From an uncultured Micrococcaceae bacterium (GTDB lineage Bacteria; Actinomycetota; Actinomycetes; Actinomycetales; Micrococcaceae), in NCBI GenBank assembly GCA_947502645.1, contig CANNAD010000001.1, positions 620,001-684,000 of the forward strand: a stretch of 64,000 nt of DNA. Reading direction: 5' to 3'. The notes beneath the pieces were generated by a model, which saw only the letters and a program-made list of their open reading frames with translations, made no database searches and was not told the DNA's origin. The position numbers and the translations under genes are program-made. Positions 9,110 through 17,598 of this stretch are shown here, one piece after another; within the stretch, counting starts at the first letter, position 1, and each line of letters opens with the position of its first letter.

Positions 9110-9805
9110 TTACGGTCGCGTCGCTAGGATCGCGGCAACGTCACTGTTGGCCTGGAGGTGCACCAGCGCATCAACTGAAAGTAACCGCACAACGTAGACG
9201 ATTCGACGGCGTTCGGTCTCGGAGCCGCTAAGGATGTTCTCGTGATGAGCCACGCGGTTCCGAAAGACACGCAGCGCGGCAAGCGAGGCATTGAGACGGT
9301 TCCGGTCCGTCCCAGTCGGGAACGCCTTATGCAGATATGGAACCCAGATGGTCTTTTCATGCCCATCAGCAAGGAGATAGGTCCAGAAACCGAACATGAT
9401 CTCGGCAACTGTCTTCCCCGGCAACGGCGGAGCCTGTGGCGTTGCTGCCGCGCTTAGCCTGGCTCGCTCGACATTGTCCCTCGGCGTCTTGTTCACGTCG
9501 TGCAATCGGCCCGTTCCCCGGCGTCCGCGCATCACAACCGGAAACAGCGTACGTAGCGTTGCTGGATCGGTCCAATGGGTGTCACCAGGAACCGTTGCCG
9601 CTGACAGTTGACGATCACACGCATTCCGAAGCCCGACTTCGAGGTGGCTGAGGTCATGAAGGAATGCGGCGCTCAATTTGGCGTTCCACTCGTAGAGGTC
9701 GAGAGCACGGTGACGCGCTCCTCCGGCGGCTGCTAGATAGGTGGAAAAGCGATCCGGGCTCAGCCAGTTCTCGATCCAGGCATCATCGCTCAATGTCGTT
9801 GCCAC
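9110..9805 (-). CDS. Abi-like (HEPN-type) abortive-infection protein
   Basis: About 231 residues from a GTG at 9805, chosen because GAAGG lies 8 nt upstream; the open frame begins 33 nt earlier with a TTG. The protein is mostly helical. Near the C-terminus it carries RVFRNRVAHHENIL, matching the R-x4-H motif of HEPN ribonucleases and the Abi_2 family, whose members abort phage infection by cutting RNA. The N-terminal part (LSHLEVGLRNACDRQL) also fits Abi_2. The gene sits between two hsdR fragments, so it is cargo of the remodelled defence island. RNase activity is inferred from the motif. Confidence 0.75.
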   Translation of the reverse strand: MATTLSDDAWIENWLSPDRFSTYLAAAGGARHRALDLYEWNAKLSAAFLHDLSHLEVGLRNACDRQLSAATVPGDTHWTDPATLRTLFPVVMRGRRGTGRLHDVNKTPRDNVERARLSAAATPQAPPLPGKTVAEIMFGFWTYLLADGHEKTIWVPYLHKAFPTGTDRNRLNASLAALRVFRNRVAHHENILSGSETERRRIVYVVRLLSVDALVHLQANSDVAAILATRP

Positions 9806-9882
9806 AAACCCGCCCTTCGGGGTAAGATTTACTCGCAAGCCCTTGATGACCGCTGTTCCATGTTACTCGGGCCATGAATTGG

Positions 9883-9920
9883 AAACTCCGGTATTTCGCC
9901 TCGGCGGACCCGGAGTTTTT
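9883..9920 (+). terminator. Possible rho-independent terminator
   Basis: AAACTCCGG (9883-9891) and CCGGAGTTT (9910-9918) form a 9-bp stem with an 18-nt loop, and the sequence runs into a short T tract (9915-9920). No intact gene reads into it from the left on the plus strand, so it may be a relic of the sequence that carried the neighbouring remnants. On the minus strand it would lie before the Abi-like gene. Confidence 0.4.
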
Positions 9921-10004
9921 CATTTCCTCCGCACAATCGGTTACCGTCCCACCAACTGCAGCCATAGGGACGGCCGTGAGATTAGGCGTCGACAGGTCCC
10001 AAAC

Positions 10005-10097
10005 CTGCGGCTCATCAGCACCGATCCGTCGGAGAGTAAATGGCTGGCCGTCTACCACGTCACCTTTCGGCAGGGTCATTATCACCGAGGTAATACT
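10005..10097 (+). pseudogene. hsdR remnant B (short, diverged fragment)
   Basis: About 93 bp encodes LRLISTDPSESKWLAVYHV and the following TFRQGHYHRG, which align with hsdR residues about 115-143 (LRLISTEPSENNWLAVNQV and following). Nucleotide identity is lower than for remnant A, with changes mostly at third positions, so it probably derives from a different or older hsdR allele. Its right end abuts a truncated PIN toxin gene on the opposite strand. Confidence 0.7.
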
Positions 10098-10109
10098 CCG
10101 TGGCAGGAA

Positions 10110-10172
10110 CGGCAACCGCGGAAGATTTCTGTTGCAGAGGATGTTGGCGTCAACAAAAACGTGTTGGACCAT
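10110..10172 (-). pseudogene. 5' stump of a PIN-domain toxin gene
   Basis: The minus-strand frame starts MVQHVFVDANILCNRNL, which matches the N-terminus of PIN-domain (VapC-like) toxins and includes the first acidic catalytic residue (VFVDANIL). After about 20 residues the homology stops where hsdR remnant B begins, so the other catalytic acids are lost. It lies directly downstream of the broken antitoxin gene, as in excisionase-type antitoxin/PIN toxin pairs. Confidence 0.65.
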
Positions 10173-10207
10173 ACCTTGAGACCCGACGTGTCCGCTCTAG
10201 CCAGCCT

Positions 10208-10642
10208 TCAGCCGGAGACGTCGAGCTGATCCTCAAGCTCCATCCGATCTGCCAACGCCTCATGATGAGAGTTCTCCCTCTTGGCCTTGAGTGCCAGAAC
10301 TGTCTCCTGCTTAAAACGGGTATGCGTACCAACTTTGAACGACTCAACCTGGCCATCCCGTGAGAGCTTCAGCAGTGTGGGGCGAGAGACGCCCAGGACT
10401 TCAGCGGCGTCGTTGCTCGTCAGTTAATCAGGTAAGGATTTAAGCGTAACGGCGCCGTTGACCGTCAGCGCCGGCAGAGTCCGCTCGACAATGTTGGCAA
10501 GGTCAGGCTGCAAGTGATGGACACTTCCATCTGGCGATACCGTAGCGAATCCAATAGTATCTGCGAGCGCAGACTCACTGTTACGGCGGGCTGTCGCAAG
10601 CTCCCAGCGAACCGGGCTGGGCCCATTGAGCATTTCGGTCAC
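10208..10642 (-). pseudogene. Excisionase-type (HTH) antitoxin gene interrupted by an in-frame stop
   Basis: Read as one frame of 144 codons, the product has an N-terminal segment (ERTLPALTVNGAVTLKSLPD), a TAA at 10424-10426, then in the same frame LTSNDAAEVLGVSRPTLLKL and SRDGQVESFKVGTHTRFKQE. The second half is a typical MerR/excisionase helix-turn-helix, where homologues usually read PDELT at the stop, so a GAA-to-TAA change is likely. The order N-terminal linker, helix-turn-helix, then a PIN gene is that of antitoxins paired with PIN toxins. Both partners are damaged here. Confidence 0.8.
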
Positions 10643-10917
10643 ACGCTACGCACCATGAAACCTTGTGCCAGCGCTGCTGAACGCTGACGAAGAAAATCCT
10701 CCAAGTGCGCATCGTGGAGAGGCGTGGAGGATGTGGTGCTTCGAGGCTAGCACGACGGAACTTCATATCGCCCGAGAGCAGTGTCAGAGCTGGGCTGGCA
10801 TCCAGGCAAGATTGGGCATACTTGTAGTGGTCACCTCGAATTCCGTGCGAGGGCCACTTCGCCTAGCTGGAGGACACGATGTGCTAACCAACCGCCCCCA
10901 CGAGAACGGCTGACCCG

Positions 10918-11526
10918 GTGGCACCTCGACGAGCGGTGTTTAAGGAAGGAGCTTGGCGCTCCTTGAAACCAGTAGAGAAGGGCCTGCTGCTCGGCGTGCT
11001 GGGCGGCGTAGTGCTCGCCTTGCTGACATGGCAAATAACTTGGATCGCCGGCGGCGTCTTCCTCGGCACCACGGCCGGTTACATCATCCGTCACCGGCAG
11101 CGTGGACAACACAAAACCGTTCAGGACACGAAGACCGGAGCCCCTTTGACCCGCCCAGACGCCGAGGAAAGATCGGCACGCAGGATGGGACTGTCGCACG
11201 CTGGCGTCGATGAAGAACTTGCCGCAGCAATGAGAACCGTCCGCGAGACATGGACTGACTACAGGCGGGCCCGGTCGCGCCACTCTGGTGAGCCAGTGCT
11301 ATCAGTGGACGAGCTACTCGCGGCGAAGTTCGGCCACGAGCGAGGTAAGGAACTATGGGCTGAAATCCGTGCTCTGCATGCCGAAGCGGAAAGTGTTCCT
11401 GACCCGGGTGGTCCCGTCATTGGCGAATACGCCGACGCGCTGAGGGCGTGGGCTGACACCCATCCCGAAGTCGACCCCTTCGAACTCAACTTGATCGTCG
11501 GCAGGCAAATGCGGGAGCACCGATAG
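10918..11526 (+). CDS. Two-helix membrane protein, unknown function
   Basis: 202 residues from a GTG; the ribosome site is weak. Two adjacent hydrophobic helices (about 22-55, LLLGVLGGVVLALLTWQI and WIAGGVFLGTTAGYII) are followed by a basic stretch and a soluble domain of about 140 residues rich in Glu, Arg and Ala, with no motif I recognise. The first helices look like a small hairpin anchor. The 275-nt gap before it (10643-10917) contains no gene I can support. It may be island cargo. Confidence 0.6.
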   Translation: MAPRRAVFKEGAWRSLKPVEKGLLLGVLGGVVLALLTWQITWIAGGVFLGTTAGYIIRHRQRGQHKTVQDTKTGAPLTRPDAEERSARRMGLSHAGVDEELAAAMRTVRETWTDYRRARSRHSGEPVLSVDELLAAKFGHERGKELWAEIRALHAEAESVPDPGGPVIGEYADALRAWADTHPEVDPFELNLIVGRQMREHR

Positions 11527-11583
11527 ACTCCACTGATTCAGTAGCGATTGGCGGGTCGAAAGTTGTTGCGCTAAGGGGACGGC

Positions 11584-11606
11584 TGGTGGGACAGGACGTC
11601 CCACCA
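11584..11606 (+). terminator. Strong hairpin between two genes
   Basis: TGGTGGGAC and GTCCCACCA form a perfect 9-bp GC-rich stem with a 5-nt loop, 58 nt after the preceding stop. There is no T tract, as in many actinobacterial terminators. It could end the preceding transcript or act in the hsdR leader. Confidence 0.4.
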
Positions 11607-11735
11607 AATGACACCGGCACTACTCAAACGCGAAAAGTAGGCACCGATAACCACCTTTATCACCCTCAACACCCCGCCGAACGCCAACGCGCTGGTACCG
11701 TCAGCACTGTCGTATAAGCGTGCCAGGGGGATCAA

Positions 11736-14700
11736 GTGACACTACAAACCAGCTACACGGAAGCCGACTGGGAAGGCTTCGCGCTCGATGTCCTCGCCGA
11801 GCCACTCGGCTGGGAACCGAAGCCCGGGGACCAGATAGCGCCCGGCTCCGGCGAACGTGGCAGCTGGGACGAACTCCTCATCCGCCCACGCCTCCTCAAC
11901 GCCCTCCAAAGGCTCAACCCCACCGTCCCCGCGGAATACCTACAGCAGGCCCTGGCCGACATCGCTTCTCCCAAATCCCAGGACGCGATCACCGAGAACC
12001 ACCGCATCCACCAATACGTCGTGGACGGCTACCGCCTCAGCTACATCGACCCCGACGGCACCGAACAGAACCCCACCCTGCGGCTCATCAGCACCGAACC
12101 CTCCGAAAACAACTGGCTCGCGGTCAACCAGGTCACCCTCCGGCAGGGCGACTACCACCGCCGCTTCGACGTCGTCCTCTACTGCAATGGCATGCCAGTG
12201 AGCATCCTGGAACTGAAGAAAGCCGGCAACGCCCACGCCGACGTCGCCGGCGCCCACGCCCAACTGCAGACCTACCTACGCGAGTTCCCCATGGCGTTCC
12301 GGTTCTGCGTCTTCGCGCTCGTTTCAGACGGCATCATCACCCGCTACGGCACGCCCTTCACCCCCTTCAACCACTACTCCCCCTGGAACGTGGACGACGA
12401 CGGCAACGTGGTCAAACCCGGGCAGCTCGTCGAAGGCGAACCGTCGCAACCGCTGGAAACCGCGCTGCTCGGCCTCTACGAACAACTGCGGTTCCTCCAA
12501 CTGACCACCTCGTTCACCGCCTTCGACGAGGGTTCCGACGGCCTCTCCAAGCGCATCGCCAAACCACACCAGTACTTCGCCGTCCAGAAGGCAGTGGGCA
12601 GCACCGTTCAGGCGGTGGAAAGCAACGGCAAGGCCGGCGTCGTCTGGCATACCCAGGGTTCGGGCAAATCCATGGAAATGGAGCTCTACGCCAACCTCGT
12701 CGGCCGGCATCCGCGGCTGCGCAACCCCACCATTGTGGTGATCACCGACCGCAACGAACTCGACGGCCAGCTCTACGGCACGTTCGCCAAGAGCCTGCTG
12801 CTGCCCGGCACACCGCAGCAGATCACCAAACGCTCCGAGCTTCGCAGTGAACTGAGCAACCGCACCACCGGCGGCATCTACTTCACCACGCTGCAGAAGT
12901 TCGGGCGGAGCAAGGCCGAGAAGGACGCTGGTTTCGACCACCCGCTGCTCTCGGACCGCCGGAACATCATCGTCGTCGTCGATGAAGCGCACCGCAGCCA
13001 CTACGACGACCTCGACGGCTACGCCCGCCACCTCCGCGACGCCCTGCCGCACGCCACACTCATCGCCTTCACCGGCACACCCATCTCCTTCGATGACCGC
13101 AACACGCAGGAAGTCTTCGGCGACTACATTGACGTCTACGATCTCTCCCGCGCGGTGGAGGACGGCGCCACCGTCCCCGTGTACTTCGAGCCGCGGCTGA
13201 TCCGGGTCAGCATGGCCGACGAAGTCACCCAGGAAGACCTCAACGTCGCCGCCGATGAAGCCACCCACGGCCTCGACGACACGGAACGGGCGCGCATCGA
13301 GGCGAGCGTCGCCGTCGTCAATGCTGTTTATGGCGCGCCGGAGCGCATCAAATCGCTCGCCGCGGACCTCGTAGCGCACTGGGAGACCCGGCGGGCGCAG
13401 ATGACCAAGTTCATCGAGGCGCCGGGCAAGGCCCTCATTGTCGGTGCGACGCGTGAGATCTGCGCGAACCTGTACACGGCGATTGTGGACCTGCGGCCGG
13501 ACTGGCACTCAGACTCCATCGACAAGGGTCGCATCAAGGTTGTCTACTCCGGCGATGCCACCGACGCCCCGCCCATCAGTACGCACGTCCGGCGGGACAG
13601 CGAGAACGCCGCGATCAAGGAACGGCTCAAGAACGTCGACGACGAGCTGGAACTGGTGATCGTCAAGGACATGATGCTCACCGGCTACGACTCCCCTCCC
13701 CTGCACACCCTCTACCTCGACCGCCCGCTCAAGGGCGCGCTGCTCATGCAGACCCTCGCCCGCGTCAACCGCACCTTCCGCGGCAAGCAGGACGGCCTGC
13801 TGGTGGCCTACGCTCCCCTGGCCGAGAACCTGGCCAAGGCGCTGGCCGAATACACCGACACGGACCAGACCCGCAAGCCGATGGGCAAGAACATCGACGA
13901 CGCCGTCGACCTCACCCGCTCCCTCCTCGAGGAGCTTCGCACCCTGCTGGCCGGTTACGACTGGAAAGCTGTGCTCCAACGTGGCGGGCCGAAGGCGTTC
14001 CTGAATGCCGTCACCGGTGCGGTGAATTACCTTCGCGACGCCACTTCCCCTGCAAATCAGGTAGAGGACGACGCCGAATCCCTGGCCGGGCGGTACCGTC
14101 GCCTTTCCAGTCAGCTCGCGAGGGCGTGGGCCTTGTGCGCTGGGCAACTGGAGGACCTGCGGCCGGAGATCCAGTTCTACGAGGAAGTGCGCGTATGGAT
14201 GGCGAAGTTCGACGCCGAGGAGCGGCAATCCCGCGGCGAACCGATCCCTGCAGAGATTCAGCGCCTGCTCGGTGAGCTCATTGCCACGGCGACTGCCTCG
14301 GGCGAAGTCGTGGACATTTACACGGCCGCCGGGATGCCGCGTCCGTCCCTGGATGATCTGACGCCGGAGTTCATCGCCACTGCGCAGCAAGCACGTAATC
14401 CGCAGTTGGCGATTGAGGCGTTGCGGAAGCTGCTGATGGACGAGACGGTCCGGGTGGCGCGCAACAATGTGGTGCGGCAGCGTGCTTTCGCCGAGCGGAT
14501 CACCGAGCTGATGAACAAGTACACCAACCAGCAGCTCACCTCCGCAGAAGTCATGGCCGAACTGCTGGAGATGGCGGCCGAAGTCAACGCCGAATCCAAC
14601 CGCGGATCCAAGTTCTCGCCACCGCTGAACGAGGACGAGCTGGCGTTCTACGACGCCGTGTCCCAAAACGAGTCGGCGGTGCTGGAACAGGGCGACGACG

Positions 14701-14921
14701 TCCTGGCCCGCATTGCCCGGGAGCTGGTCGAGGTCATGCGGCGGGACGTCCGGACGGACTGGACAGTGCGCGACGACGTCCGCGCCAAGCTGCGCTCCTC
14801 CATCAAACGGCTCCTGATCAAGTACGACTACCCGCCCGACAAGCAGCCCGGAGCGATCAAGCTCGTGATGGAGCAGATGGAATCGATGGCGCCGCGGTTC
14901 GCTGAGGCGCGGAACGTGTAA
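11736..14921 (+). CDS. hsdR: Type I restriction-modification system restriction subunit HsdR
   Basis: 1061 residues, normal for HsdR. The N-terminal nuclease domain carries the PD-(D/E)xK residues (D145 in RFDVV; E159 and K161 in LELKKAG). The SF2 translocase follows with Walker A TQGSGKS (about 306-312), DEAH (about 416-419) and later helicase motifs (FTGTPIS, LARVNRTFRGKQDG). It would cut DNA after ATP-driven translocation by the HsdMS complex. The GTG start has AGGGGG 5 nt upstream. It is separated from hsdMS by about 5.7 kb of cargo and remnants, but its residues match remnant A closely. The stop codon lies inside a GTGTAAAGA half-site of the Fic repeat. Confidence 0.95.
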   Translation: MTLQTSYTEADWEGFALDVLAEPLGWEPKPGDQIAPGSGERGSWDELLIRPRLLNALQRLNPTVPAEYLQQALADIASPKSQDAITENHRIHQYVVDGYRLSYIDPDGTEQNPTLRLISTEPSENNWLAVNQVTLRQGDYHRRFDVVLYCNGMPVSILELKKAGNAHADVAGAHAQLQTYLREFPMAFRFCVFALVSDGIITRYGTPFTPFNHYSPWNVDDDGNVVKPGQLVEGEPSQPLETALLGLYEQLRFLQLTTSFTAFDEGSDGLSKRIAKPHQYFAVQKAVGSTVQAVESNGKAGVVWHTQGSGKSMEMELYANLVGRHPRLRNPTIVVITDRNELDGQLYGTFAKSLLLPGTPQQITKRSELRSELSNRTTGGIYFTTLQKFGRSKAEKDAGFDHPLLSDRRNIIVVVDEAHRSHYDDLDGYARHLRDALPHATLIAFTGTPISFDDRNTQEVFGDYIDVYDLSRAVEDGATVPVYFEPRLIRVSMADEVTQEDLNVAADEATHGLDDTERARIEASVAVVNAVYGAPERIKSLAADLVAHWETRRAQMTKFIEAPGKALIVGATREICANLYTAIVDLRPDWHSDSIDKGRIKVVYSGDATDAPPISTHVRRDSENAAIKERLKNVDDELELVIVKDMMLTGYDSPPLHTLYLDRPLKGALLMQTLARVNRTFRGKQDGLLVAYAPLAENLAKALAEYTDTDQTRKPMGKNIDDAVDLTRSLLEELRTLLAGYDWKAVLQRGGPKAFLNAVTGAVNYLRDATSPANQVEDDAESLAGRYRRLSSQLARAWALCAGQLEDLRPEIQFYEEVRVWMAKFDAEERQSRGEPIPAEIQRLLGELIATATASGEVVDIYTAAGMPRPSLDDLTPEFIATAQQARNPQLAIEALRKLLMDETVRVARNNVVRQRAFAERITELMNKYTNQQLTSAEVMAELLEMAAEVNAESNRGSKFSPPLNEDELAFYDAVSQNESAVLEQGDDVLARIARELVEVMRRDVRTDWTVRDDVRAKLRSSIKRLLIKYDYPPDKQPGAIKLVMEQMESMAPRFAEARNV

Positions 14922-14978
14922 AGATTCTTGACACATCCCCTGAACGTGTAAAGAAATCGGCAAATTCTTTACACGTCA
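14916..14978. repeat. Left copy of the Fic-flanking palindromic repeat
   Basis: This 63-bp element holds an imperfect palindrome (GTGTAAAGATTCTTGACAC, 14916-14934). It is followed by a perfect 12-bp inverted repeat, ACGTGTAAAGAA (14944-14955) and TTCTTTACACGT (14965-14976), with a 9-nt spacer. A near-identical copy lies at 15947-16008, after the Fic gene. The arms are AT-rich for this genome and look like operator sites rather than a terminator. The element overlaps the hsdR stop and lies just before the Fic start. Confidence 0.85.
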
Positions 14979-14985
14979 TGAAGAA

Positions 14986-15921
14986 GTGGCTAGATTCTTT
15001 ATGATCAACACGATCCCGTTACTGGAAGCTCAAGCCAGCTCGGAGATAGAGAACATCGTCACAACCACGGATGATCTGTTCAAGTTTGCCGAGCACGAAG
15101 GCCAAGCCAATCCCGCAACGAGGGAAGCGCTCCGCTATCGACGCGCTTTGCACGAAGGCTTCACCGCAATTCAAGCCCGCTCAGTCATCACGCCGGCGAC
15201 GGCCGTACATGTCTGCAGCACGATAAAAATGCGTTCGATGAACGTACGTGCCCTGCCAGGAACGTTCATCGGCAATCCCCTGACTCATGAAGCTATATAC
15301 ACTCCGCCTAACGGCGAATCTGCCATCCGCGACAAACTAGACCGATGGGCCCAGTTCCTCAACGCCGACTCCGGTATTGATCCGCTCGTGAGAATGGCAG
15401 CTGCCCACTACCAGTTCGAGGCCATTCATCCTTTCTCAGATGGAAATGGGCGGACAGGGCGGGTCCTGAACGTTCTCAGCCTGGTGGCAGACAACGTTCT
15501 CTCACTGCCCATCCTGTACCTCTCCAACTTCATCATTACCCACAAAAATGACTACTACAGGCTGTTGCTTGCCGTCACCGCAGAAGGAGCTTGGGAGGAA
15601 TGGCTGCTCTTCATGCTCTCGGGTGTGCAGCAGACGGCCGACCTCACCCTCAAAAAGGTAGAGGATCTCCGGCTCCTTCAGACTGAATTCAAGGAACTGC
15701 TGCGCGTGCACCTCAACAGTGTCAACGCAGATTTTCTGGAAGTGCTATTTGAACAACCCTATTGTCGGACGGCGAACGTCGTGGAGAGGTGCAACGTTTC
15801 GCGCCCAACGGCCACCTCCTGGCTCAATAAACTTGTCGAAGCGGATGTGCTTTTGACAGTCAAGGAAGGACGCGAGCGTCTTTACATCAACCAACGGTTC
15901 CTTACCCTCCTCCAGAAGTGA
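14986..15921 (+). CDS. Fic family protein (class II, with C-terminal winged helix), N-terminally shortened
   Basis: 311 residues from a GTG; an ATG at 15001 is the alternative. The catalytic Fic loop HPFSDGNGRTGR is complete (about 148-159), so AMP transfer to a target protein from ATP is expected. The inhibitory helix motif S-x3-E-N is present at residues 18-23 (SSEIEN), marking a class II enzyme. Residues about 250-311 form a winged helix (CNVSRPTATSWLNKLVEADV). Related proteins usually have about 55-60 more residues before the segment LINTIPLLEAQAS; here that part is absent and a repeat lies there instead. It may be truncated but is possibly still translated. Confidence 0.85.
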   Translation: MARFFMINTIPLLEAQASSEIENIVTTTDDLFKFAEHEGQANPATREALRYRRALHEGFTAIQARSVITPATAVHVCSTIKMRSMNVRALPGTFIGNPLTHEAIYTPPNGESAIRDKLDRWAQFLNADSGIDPLVRMAAAHYQFEAIHPFSDGNGRTGRVLNVLSLVADNVLSLPILYLSNFIITHKNDYYRLLLAVTAEGAWEEWLLFMLSGVQQTADLTLKKVEDLRLLQTEFKELLRVHLNSVNADFLEVLFEQPYCRTANVVERCNVSRPTATSWLNKLVEADVLLTVKEGRERLYINQRFLTLLQK

Positions 15922-15946
15922 CGACGCCGCGTCAACCTCAGCCATG

Positions 15947-16008
15947 GTGAAAGATTCTTTACACATACCTTGAACGTGTAAAGAAATCCGCAAATTCTTT
16001 ACACGTCA
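15947..16008. repeat. Right copy of the Fic-flanking palindromic repeat
   Basis: Direct repeat of 14916-14978 with only a few differences. It again has a shorter palindrome (GTGAAAGATTCTTTACACAT) and the perfect arms ACGTGTAAAGAA (15974-15985) and TTCTTTACACGT (15995-16006) around a 9-nt spacer. It begins 26 nt after the Fic stop codon. The rest of the gap up to 16215 shows no gene I can support. Confidence 0.85.
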
Positions 16009-16215
16009 CCCGTCCGTGTGCAGCGTCAGGGTCCGCCGGTGACTCCCGCCGTTTGTGCATCGTGAAGCAGAAATGTCAGACCCAAGCCATAGCGTCGGAA
16101 CATCAACATCGAATTTGCCCTGACATGGAGGCCGCTATGACCGCACACGATGGGGTGCCCGGGCCCACCATCGAACAACTAGAAGCAGAGCTGACCGACG
16201 ACGATAGCATGAAGC

Positions 16216-17549
16216 ATGAGCCAGCAGACTTCCGCAGGACAACCGCAACCGGCGCAGGCGGGCGCAGTGCCGCCGTTGGACTCTTTGGATCGAAACCCAG
16301 GAAACAGCACGACGTCGGCCGCGCCCCGCAGACCGGACGCCTTGCGTCGTCGCCTGCCAAAAGTCGCGGATCTGGCGCCGTTGCTGAAGTTCAAAGCGCC
16401 CGCCCTGCCGACCGCACAGAACCGGTTACAGGGGGCGAACACGATCGCGGACCTGCGCGCCATCGCGAAGCGGCGAACCCCGAAGGCACCCTTCGACTAC
16501 ACCGACGGCGCCGCAGAAGACGAGATCACCCTGAACCGGGCACGCGCATCCTTCCGCGACATCGAGTTCAGGCCCGGTGTGCTGCGGGACGTGTCAGAGG
16601 TGGACCTGGCACCCAGATCCTTGGGGCGCCGTCGGCCCTCCCCTTCGGCATAGCGCCCACCGGGTTCACCCGGATGATGCAGTCCGAGGGCGAGTACGCC
16701 GGTTCGCAGGCAGCCGAGCACGCCGGCATTCCGTACACGCTGTCCACCATGGGAACGGCGTCCATCGAGGACGTTGCGAAAGCTGCGCCGAACGGGCGGA
16801 ACTGGTTCCAGCTGTACCTGTGGACCGATCGGGATCAGTCTCTGGATTTGATTGAACGCGCCGCCAGGGCAGGTTATGACACGCTCATGGTCACGGTGGA
16901 CACCGCCGTCGCCGGCGCCAGACTGCGCGATGTGCGCAACGGGATGACCATTCCGCCGGCGCTGACCGCCAAGACTGTGCTCGATGCCTCATACCGGCCC
17001 GCGTGGTGGTTCAACTTCCTCACGCACGAGCCCCTGAACTTCGCGTCACTCTCCAACTTCGCTGGCACGCCGAGCGAACTCATCAACTCCATGTTCGATC
17101 CCACCCTCACCTATGACGACCTCGACTGGCTCCGCAAGGTTTGGAAGGGCAAGCTGGTGGTGAAGGGCATCCAGACGGTCGACGACGCGAAGAAAGCCGT
17201 GGACCATGGCGCGGACGGAATTGTGATCTCCAACCACGGTGGCCGGCAGCTCGACCGGGCGCCCATCCCCCTTCATCTACTGCCCGACGTCGCCGCCGTC
17301 CTCAAGGGACGGACAGCCATCATTCTGGACACCGGGATCATGAGCGGAGGCGACGTCATCGCCGCAATGGCACTCGGAGCGGACTTCACACTGGTTGGCC
17401 GAGCCTACCTATACGGGCTGATGGCGGGAGGGCGCGCCGGCGTGGACCGCGCCATCGAGATCCTCTCCACCCAGGCGTCCCGGACCATGCAGTTACTCGG
17501 CGTCACACAGATCAATGATCTGGGGCCGGAGCATGTGCGGCTCCTGTAG
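16216..17549 (+). pseudogene. FMN-dependent alpha-hydroxy-acid dehydrogenase (LldD-like), single-base frameshift
   Basis: The first frame (16216-16653) encodes the normal N-terminus, including [19 protein letters not shown] and [15 protein letters not shown]. The rest of the enzyme, [20 protein letters not shown] through [12 protein letters not shown] and the C-terminus, is in the next frame to 17549. Inserting one G at 16608-16609, so that CTGGCACC reads CTGGGCACC, restores the continuous family sequence [16 protein letters not shown]. The family oxidises L-lactate or similar 2-hydroxy acids with FMN; the active-site histidine motif (NHGGRQLD) is intact. This is either an authentic one-base deletion or a sequencing error. 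Confidence 0.85.
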
Positions 17550-17598
17550 GTTTTGCCCATAGGAACACTGAAGTCGTGAAGTCACCCGAACCCAACCG

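Noticed and set aside
9868-9925. tRNA-like folding near the terminator hairpin
   Set aside because: No cloverleaf with acceptor and T arms can be drawn; only a single stem-loop is present.
16053-16215. Upstream part of the dehydrogenase frame as a separate small protein ([16 protein letters not shown]...)
   Set aside because: It has no ribosome site and runs straight into an out-of-frame reading of the lldD-like gene.
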